NCBI GenBank assembly: GCA_014905825.1
Contig: JACGCN010000011.1
Coordinates: 1,550,001 to 1,614,000, forward strand
Direction of reading: 5' to 3'
DNA length: 64,000 nucleotides
Source of the DNA: Lyophyllum atratum
Taxonomy: Eukaryota > Basidiomycota > Agaricomycetes > Agaricales > Lyophyllaceae
A program made the position numbers and the translations under genes. The notes below the pieces were generated by a model. That model ran no database searches and was not told where the DNA came from. It saw only the letters and a program-made list of their open reading frames with translations. Shown here one piece after another: positions 57,755 to 64,000 of this stretch; position 1 is the first letter of the stretch, and each line of letters begins with the position of its first letter.

Positions 57755-59974
57755 CTAGTACGTGTTGTTGCCTAACAAAAGATCCCGAGGAACCATATAA
57801 GGTGCATGACCTTGTTCCTTCAGCCTCAGCTGATGAAATCTGTTTCGACGGCGAATCACCTCATCGAGAAAGAAATTGTACCGTTCTACCTTCATTTCTC
57901 GGACGATGGCATGGAACTTTCCAAACCATGCATTCACCTGCTCTGCAGCTGATGAATTGAACCGCCATTTTCCTTCGGATGTGCGCAACTCTGGCCAGTT
58001 GTAGGGGTTGCAATACAAGTTGCAATCAACGTCGGTTTCCTTATGTTTGGACTTGAAGTGGAAAACATCAACCGGCATAGCACAATGCTCGAAGTAGGCA
58101 CGAAGGTAGGGATCAATGTCCCCCGCAAGCATTGGTCGAATGCGACAGTTGTTGTCATGCCAAATGACCTGAGGAAGCAATGATTTGGTGGGGAAAAGCT
58201 TCATCAAGAAGGTCTGTGTGCCGATTTTGTTAGTACAAGAACTCGTCGGATGGAATACTAGGACGACTACATACACGGACACCATTAGGGGCTTCAGATC
58301 CGTAAAATGTTGCGCGACCCATGATAATCCCACATGACCCCACACATAGTTCTTCGTTGTGCGTTCGACGTCGCCCAAAACGTGCTTTGAGAGTCCTGTT
58401 ACCGGCAGATGGTTTCTCGCCACCACACCCAACACTGACTACGCCATTGTCCAAGTCCCCTTCATCAGACGTGTAGATATCTGGTCGTAACTTCCTCATC
58501 CGCATATAGCGCTGCTTGAGCACATGTATCCCTTTACTAAGTTCCACATGTTCCTCCAGCGCTCGATGGTCAGGTAGAGAGCACGTTCGAAAACCTTTAC
58601 CAGCTTGAGCGTTGCAGACGGTGACAACACATCTATCTGATTGGTTGCAGTGGACGGGGCAGAAGTGATCCTGTTGGGAAGCGAGAGGTACCATGCAGTC
58701 ATGAACACTACAGCATGGGTGTCCGAGCGTCACACCATCGACGACAACCGAGTGAAGAATTGCTATACCAGAAAAAATCAGAAAAGATAATCCACGAAGA
58801 AGGACTGGGACCGACTTGGATGCTCAGGATCATCATTACTAACATGGCAGCATGCGTCACATCGGTGTGCCCATCCCTCCTGACCGGTTCCGACCATTCG
58901 AAGATTGCGCTGCTCCAGAGCAGCGTCAAGACGCAAAGCTTGAGATGCCTCGTTATGAGGCAATTGTAATGTGGTGTCGTTCTCTGTATGGTCCACAAGT
59001 AACCAATAGAGAAATAGTGAGTTCCATGTATCCTGCGTGGTTAAATGAAAGCTCTTCGAGTAACGAGCCGGAAGGGTTGGACAGCGATGATGCTGCGCTA
59101 AACTCTGGTTATAGATTTTAGCGCAATTAGAGGCTGATGTCCATGCGTTGACCATCATGGAAGTAAAGAGCTCGCAAATTTGGATAGAAATGAAGGCATG
59201 CTGCGCAAATTGAATGTATTCCGATGGACCAGGAAAGTATGTTCGGATGGTAGCTGCATCGTGAACATAATAGTTGTGGTAATATCGTGTTCGACAGTCT
59301 AAGATTAGCGTGAGTAATTGTGCTGGAATACTCCAAATTAAGGGAACGTACCACGGCAGTACAGAGAGATAGCCTGACCCGGAAGTGGGCCAAAATCCGG
59401 CGTGAAGATAGTCACTGACACTCCAAGTGGCTCTCGAAGAGGCTTATACCGGGTGTACGGTGTCGTCCTATCTTCATCATCTTCCTCACTTGAGTCAGAT
59501 TCATCTAAGGGCGCCTCGAGCTCAGGACGAATGCACTCTATGCAATGAAGCTGCGGAGGGAGTAGATTGATCACACCTAGTAAAGACATTTCAGTGAATC
59601 GACTCATTATTTACGCACTCAAAAAACCTACCAATTCCACGTGGTAAACCATGGTCAATGATAAGCTGGAGATATCTTGCAAGATCTGGCTTCACTAGTC
59701 GTGCTTCGGACCATACAATGTCTTTGATCATCTCCCACAGTAACTTCATGTCCTCATCCAGAATACCCAGTGATATGCGAAGGAAGTCATGAATCGATGC
59801 TGACAGGCATTCAGGAGGGTCTACCGAGCCAGGCACAAAGGGTGGAAGGGTGAAAATCGGCCAAAGTATGGATACAAGGTCCACCAGAGTCGTTACACTC
59901 TCTAGAGATAGAATTTCGGTGAGCTGGGGCGCGTTGTTGGCAATACTGATGAGTGTTTTCAGAGAGACAGTCAT
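57755..59974 (-). CDS. CxC5/CxC6 KDZ-type transposase
   Basis: Minus-strand gene, about six exons. The N-terminal helical part (MTVSLKTLISIANNAPQLTE) is followed by the CxC5-like Cys region (PQLHCIECIRPELEAP, SLYCR joined to CRTRYYHNYYV). Next comes IQICELFTSMMVNAWTSASN, an RCDACCHV cluster and the CxC6-like cluster (VVVDGVTLGHPCCSVHDC, FCPVHCNQSDRCVV, GFRTCSLPDHRALE, ARFGRRRTHNEELCVGSCG). The C-terminal core IWHDNNCRIRP, VDVFHFKSKHKETDVDC and NSSAAEQVNAWFG looks like the RNase H-type catalytic core of KDZ transposases; assignment of D/D/E residues is inference. Clusters of this type are known as partners of KDZ transposases in fungi. All joins keep frame, so the gene may be active. The stop follows LLLGNNTY. 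Confidence 0.85.
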
Positions 59975-60117
59975 AATGATGATAATATAGCTCTATATGT
60001 GGTAGTACAGTCTTTTATACTACCTCTTGGTGGTCCAAGCCTTGGCCCTATCGTGAACAAAAGGCGAGGTCGTGAGCGAGGTCGCCGACCAGTTCGCCGA
60101 TCCGGTTCGCGAACTCC

Positions 60118-60141
60118 GCTCCCAGCCGATCAGATGTCCTC
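60118..60141 (-). repeat. Right terminal inverted repeat
   Basis: Reverse complement begins GAGGACATCTGATCGGCT; see left repeat. Directly followed by the target duplication at 60142. Confidence 0.7.
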
Positions 60142-60149
60142 GTATTCTC
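60142..60149 (+). repeat. Right target-site duplication (8 bp)
   Basis: GTATTCTC, identical to 55252-55259, continuing into the 3' part of the cis-prenyltransferase exon. Confidence 0.92.
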
Positions 60150-60898
60150 GATCCTCAACTTCGATCGCCCTCAGGAAGAGGTGGACGCGTTAATGACTCT
60201 GGCAGAGGAGAGACTGACGGAATTGAGCCAGGACGGGTGTGACCAAGTTAAATAACGCTACGCGCATGTCACTTACATACATTACAGTGGGCTACTCGAC
60301 CAGTACCATATCCGACTGAATGTTGTGGGAAGAATGGAACTACTTCCAGAGTCACTGCAGAAAGTTGTTCGTCGAGCAGAATATATGTCTCGGAATAATA
60401 CCAGGTGAGTTAGCAATTTCTGGAGGTGTTGAGCTAGGCTGACCAACCGCTTAGGGCGATACTTAACCTTTGCATATCATACACATCACGCGATGAAATA
60501 ACGACAGCCGTTCAAACTTGCGTGCGCAACGCCATCAAGTCGGGCGCGAACAGAAACTCGTCTGTCTTCCCATTATGATATATCTCTACCAGATGTTTTA
60601 TGATGGTCGACAGAATAATCACGGAAAACGACATCAACAGCCAGCTCCAAATGTCTCAGGTTGGTAGCCCCCCGGTAGACATCCTCATACGTACGGGGGG
60701 TGCTAAGCGCCTCAGTGATTTTCTACTCTGGCAGGGGAGTACATTTCATCAATTCCATACACTCCGCGATCTTATTTTCCTGCACAGTGCTGCGAGAACA
60801 CCCAGATTCATCTCCTACGACCTTTTTGGCCTGAGTTTGGGTTTTTCGATATTATACCTATCATCTTGGACTACCAGATCAAAGTCTGGAAGCGTTGA

Positions 60899-61940
60899 AA
60901 GAAATCAGTTTGGAATCTTGTAATTTGCCAAATTTCTAATGAATACGTATATCTCGTTGTTGTAACCCCGAAATCACGATACAGTCCTGGTGCAAGGACA
61001 AATTCAGAGCAAGTTTTTGAACACGGGGGGAGGACGGATAGAAGCCATCGGGTCATCCCTTCTTTGATGTCTTCTGTATAGATACAACGAAGCAAGGGCA
61101 GAATAGGTACTGAAAATGTGCTTGTGGAGGGTCTATTGAAGGTTGGCGGCTGTGGGTTGATATATGCTATCTTATCTTTAGATCTTATCTCACCTGTGTG
61201 GTTGACGTGCCCCAAAGATCCTGACTCTTGTCTCCAATTTTCGTTCAAATCGGAAAATGGCGTGTCTGCCCGTTAGCACGGTATGCATTAATGACACTCG
61301 GGAACCTTCAGCTCTAAACTTACGCGTGTATAGTTTGGATTGAGATCACGACAATCTGGCCGCATCCCGGAAGACGATCTCGCTTCCGATGGGGAGCCAT
61401 TGCATCTAGTCATTTCTTCTTACTCTTCTTAAGGACGCTAACGAGTGCGATCTAAGGCCTTCCTTGACAATGCACTACGTTTACAGCAATCGCTTTTGGG
61501 AAGGCGCGAGTCGACATCCTGAAGGGTCATTGCCAGCGGGGTCATTCTTCTCTTCCGCCTAGCGTGTTCCGCCTTTCCATTTGAAAACGCACCATGTTGG
61601 CCAAAGCGCACCCGAGGACGAAACCTGGACACGGTCACTACGGGATCTTGAGGCGTGGAGCCACACCAGCAAAGCGTTAGCGCGTGTAAGGTGTGAACTC
61701 CCTACCTCTCTATTGATGCTAATCGCCTCCAGGTTGGTTTGTGTCTTCGTAGGCCGGGAAAGGCAGTCTAACCTACACGAGTAAGTAATGTCAACGTGTG
61801 ATCCGTTCTCACTGCCTTGTCACTCTGCTCGGAAAACGTCAGCTTTCCATCCTCCTGAACCCACTCACGAGGCGCATAAAAGAGCTTGCTAAATTCACAA
61901 GGCGTCCCCAGCAGAACCTCAAATCGCTTCCCAACTCAAG
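60899..61940. other. Intergenic, no gene seen
   Basis: 1.04 kb downstream of the cis-prenyltransferase. CTTATCT motifs occur at about 61168-61192. A TATA-like CATAAAAG at 61875-61882 precedes the second HsbA-like gene by about 60 bp. Confidence 0.5.
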
Positions 61941-62627
61941 ATGCGTTTCTCCAGTCTCCTCTGCCTTGCTTCCCTCGTTATTTCCAGCTTCGCTGCCGCT
62001 ACCCTGCCTGATGTTGAGAGCCACGTTGCTGCCATCTCTTCCCAAGTTGCCACCATCGATACCCTCATCCGACAATATGCTAAATCTGGTGCAAGCATAG
62101 CTCAGGGTCTGGTATGGCAGCTACTCCATCCTACAGCAACGCATGCCCTCTTACTAATATTTTGATGTCTAGGCATTACGCAACAAAGGCCTTACGCTAA
62201 TTAAAACCCTTAACGATGCGGCGGCCGATATAAAGTGTGATTCTCTCAAGACAGAAGGCCGTATTAGCGACTCGACTCTGTCCGCTCCGGTCTCTGAAGC
62301 CAACGGTCGCCTGATCCTGGATGATTTGAAAAAGATTGAGCCTATCATCAGCGCGAGCCACGCCTTCGTTGTTGCAAACAAAATTATGACGACACCCGGC
62401 ATTCGTGCGCTCTTCAAGAGCCATCTCACCAACCTTCATACTAGCACCACCGCTTTTGCCAACACCCTCATGGCCTGCGCCCCTGTAAGTCGTCGTCGTG
62501 TCGCTAGCTCTTAGGATGTCCGCTGATTTACGGTGTCACTATTCAGGAGAACCTTAAGGCGGAAGGGATGGCGGTCAAGAACAGGATCGATGATGCCTTC
62601 GCTAAGACTTTCGCTGCCTTTGCGTAA
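61941..62627 (+). CDS. HsbA-like secreted cell-surface protein (copy 2)
   Basis: Three exons, about 187 aa. Signal peptide MRFSSLLCLASLVISSFAAA, then TLPDVESHVAAISSQVATID, which parallels copy 1 (TVSDINEHLAQLSSQVNNLD). The central part has LKTEGRISDSTLSAPVSEAN and LDDLKKIEPIISASHAFVVA; the C-terminus ends IDDAFAKTFAAFA. Introns follow AQGL and MACAP, the first at a place comparable to copy 1. Divergence after the signal region is large, so the two copies are old paralogues. Same likely surface role as copy 1. Confidence 0.85.
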
Positions 62628-63253
62628 GAGGCTGATACCGGAATCGTTAGTATGGTCTCGTGGGTCCGGTATTGACCTTGCGAAGGCGCTTTCCCAGGTC
62701 CTGATTGCCATATGTTTTGTTTTCCTTCAGTATATTGTGATGATTCACCTCCTTTGAACCCTCGTGTATTCCCCATATCTCTTCTCATGGTATTCCCCTA
62801 TGCACCGCCGTTGCCCTCTTATCTACCACTTGATGTCTACTTGATATATTTTCCCCGCTTCAGTTACTTCGACTTGTACAGATCTTCTCTATCGTCTTGA
62901 CGCATAGCGTCGCGTCTCTGAGGGTCTTCTTTCAATGGTTGCCTCCATTTTGTACACTTACCGACGTACCTGTGGTCAACATCGTGATATTCCGCAGGTA
63001 ATATATAGCTGTCGTTACATATACTTAGTCTATATGACCTTGTTCCTCAGACATAACAATCAATTACTTTTCACACAAGGATTGGAGCCGAATCTCACCT
63101 ACTGGCAGTGATACTGAGCAGAGCGATATGATATGAACCACCTATGACTAGACTTGTGAGTGCCGCCCATATGAATAAGAGCTGTACAAGTTAAAGCAGA
63201 CATATAGTAGGCGGAGCGTATTCGCGTGCGCACCGGAGGAACTAATCAGCGTA
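62628..63253. other. Convergent 3' intergenic region
   Basis: 626 bp between the stops of HsbA copy 2 and the MBOAT gene. No gene seen. Confidence 0.5.
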
Positions 63254-64000
63254 TCAACATCGTAGAGGGGTACCGAAGATATAGGTAGTAAGTCTGAGAT
63301 ATTGAGGAATGAATGTACTCCCGATCAACCCTTTAGTTGCCCACCCCTCCACGAGCAGGTGACCCGATCCAATCACCCACATGTACGCCCACAATCTTCC
63401 GTACTGTCCAGAAACCCTATGTCCAGTGGTACGCCTCCATACATGTTCGAGAATTATTCCCATTCCGTTGACTATAAAGAATCCACCGACACGCGAGAAG
63501 TCGGCACCACGACCCATACCCCACAATCCACAGTAATGGAGAAACCCCGACACAAAAAATGTGCCGAAAACGCCACCTACTCGTCCAAAAAGAAGGGACA
63601 TAGGCTTTCCCCCAATTGAGCTGAAAATGTCGCGGAAAAAACTGGTGCCAGCGCTTCGCCCAGAACCCGGATAGTGATGTAGAGAGCCACGGGGCTTCGA
63701 ATGCTGGAGGCCAGAGAGAGGTGTCTTGTTGGAAGACGAGCACCCCAACTGACATAGCCATATGATCTCCAGCTTGAAAGTAGCAGTAGGTGAGCATGTC
63801 GACCAAAATGACCAGGATGGTGGACTTGAAGTATCTGAGAGACGGTGGTATGCTAGTATCAAAAATGCTCCCTCCTCTCGCGGAGCCAACGGTGAGGGGA
63901 GCAAGCCACTGTACTGCGTATTGTAAGGTGTCGACCATGATGATGTAGAATACAAGGGATGTCGAGGTTGCCCTCGCGAAGTCTCTGGTCGAGCTGGTAG
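63254..64000 (-). CDS. Wax-synthase-like MBOAT protein, partial, with frameshift
   Basis: The 5' end lies beyond the right edge. The upstream frame reads RDFARATSTSLVFYIIMVDT, LQYAVQWLAP and on to GFWAKRWHQFF. From there the conserved reading (RDIFSSIGGKP, GVFGTFFVSGFLHYCGLWGM, GIILEHVW, ending YIFGTPLRC) is in another frame. The change falls in a run of six T (sense strand; 63635-63640), where five would keep the family frame FWxxRWHQFFRDxF. No intron of plausible size fits there. Either a one-base insertion has broken the gene or the homopolymer was miscounted. The probable catalytic His is in FLHYCGLW. Related in family to the gene at 6699-8011 but not a close copy. Confidence 0.8.
   Translation of the reverse strand, partial: LPARPETSRGQPRHPLYSTSSWSTPYNTQYSGLLPSPLAPREEGAFLILAYHRLSDTSSPPSWSFWSTCSPTATFKLEIIWLCQLGCSSSNKTPLSGLQHSKPRGSLHHYPGSGRSAGTSFFRDIFSSIGGKPMSLLFGRVGGVFGTFFVSGFLHYCGLWGMGRGADFSRVGGFFIVNGMGIILEHVWRRTTGHRVSGQYGRLWAYMWVIGSGHLLVEGWATKGLIGSTFIPQYLRLTTYIFGTPLRC

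Larger units (their letters stand above)
55260..60141. mobile_element. KDZ-type DNA transposon, 4,882 bp
   Basis: Boundaries come from the perfect 8-bp direct repeats GTATTCTC on each side and from imperfect terminal inverted repeats. GATCGGCT sits at positions 11-18 from the left end (55270-55277), and its complement AGCCGATC is exactly as far from the right end (60124-60131). In the first 18 positions 13 match. A subterminal palindrome GTTCGCGAAC lies near both ends (55300-55309 and 60105-60114). The element holds two convergent genes: a passenger gene on plus (55535-57660) and a CxC5/CxC6-KDZ-type transposase on minus (59974-57755). It interrupts a coding exon of a cis-prenyltransferase gene. 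The perfect target duplication argues for recent insertion. Confidence 0.9.
54896..60898 (+). pseudogene. cis-Prenyltransferase (dehydrodolichyl diphosphate synthase-like), split by a transposon
   Basis: cis-Isoprenyl transferase that elongates farnesyl diphosphate with IPP to make polyprenyl diphosphate for dolichol. The 5' part (54896-55123, 55204-55259) has HVAFILDGNRRYARSRQ with the catalytic Asp, GHSAGY and ICLRLGITCVSAYVFS. The 3' part resumes at 60150 and has ILNFDRPQEEVDALMTLAEE, RLNVVGRMELLPE, ILNLCISYTSRDEI, PPVDILIRTGGAKRLSDFLL and the C-terminus PFWPEFGFFDIIPIILDYQ. Between them lies the 4,882-bp element at 55260-60141 with an 8-bp target duplication. The intron after LLWQ starts GGGAGT where the consensus would be GTGAGT (60735), a second lesion. 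With the insert present, no intact protein can be made unless the whole element is removed. Presumably a decaying paralogue, since yeast RER2 is important for growth. Confidence 0.9.

Noticed and set aside
55535..59974. Reading the 4.9-kb insert as a giant intron of the prenyltransferase gene
   Set aside because: The breakpoints have no splice sites; the 8-bp duplication and inverted ends show insertion, and the conserved frame is restored only by removing one 8-bp copy.
1..64000. CRISPR arrays, rRNA genes, operons
   Set aside because: No regularly spaced repeats or rRNA signatures were seen, and gene structure is clearly eukaryotic.

Overview
The window looks like nuclear DNA of a mushroom-forming basidiomycete (Agaricomycetes). 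Genes are split by many introns of about 50-60 bp, most with GT-AG ends and a few with GC-AG ends. The families present are typical of that class: multi-intron P450, wax-synthase-like MBOAT proteins, tandem intronless F-box/LRR genes, hydrophobic surface binding protein A (HsbA)-like secreted proteins, and a transposase with the CxC5/CxC6 cysteine clusters of the Kyakuja-Dileera-Zisupton (KDZ) group. No prokaryotic operons, CRISPR arrays or rRNA genes were seen. Gene models were spliced by eye from reading frames, splice consensus and remembered family alignments; no search was run.

Layout, left to right. 0.5-1.5 kb: VPS28 (ESCRT-I). 3.3-5.7 kb: a P450 with an atypical I-helix. 5.7-10.1 kb: a mosaic holding a possible small Cys-rich secreted protein, a duplicated 3' end of TYR1 fused to the last exon of an unrelated P450, an MBOAT gene, and intact TYR1 (prephenate dehydrogenase). 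10.8-12.5 kb: a medium-chain dehydrogenase. 13.2-20.1 kb: a divergent pair made of a family-2 glycosyltransferase and a KRE6/SKN1-like GH16 membrane protein. Both have polypyrimidine-rich introns and one micro-exon (17 nt and 7 nt). 21.8-27.1 kb: two tandem F-box genes and a short WD40 protein. 28-32 kb: a large coiled-coil protein and an intron-containing tRNA-Arg(UCG). 32-36 kb: a membrane-anchored double amidohydrolase. 37-39 kb: a third F-box-like gene. 39-44 kb: a disordered protein and COG6. 45.7-48.4 kb: an ABC half-transporter. 50-51.5 kb: two closely spaced ORFs, one with internal repeats. 52.7-62.6 kb: two HsbA-like genes flanking a cis-prenyltransferase gene. 63.3 kb to the end: a partial MBOAT gene with a frameshift.

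The most striking object is a 4,882-bp DNA transposon at 55260-60141. It carries a CxC5/CxC6-KDZ-type transposase and a convergent passenger gene whose C-terminus has a SUMO-interaction-like motif. It sits inside a coding exon of the cis-prenyltransferase gene, between perfect 8-bp direct repeats, with imperfect terminal inverted repeats. Reading across one copy of the 8-bp repeat restores the conserved frame exactly. The same host gene also has a GT-to-GG change at a splice donor, so it is probably a decaying paralogue.
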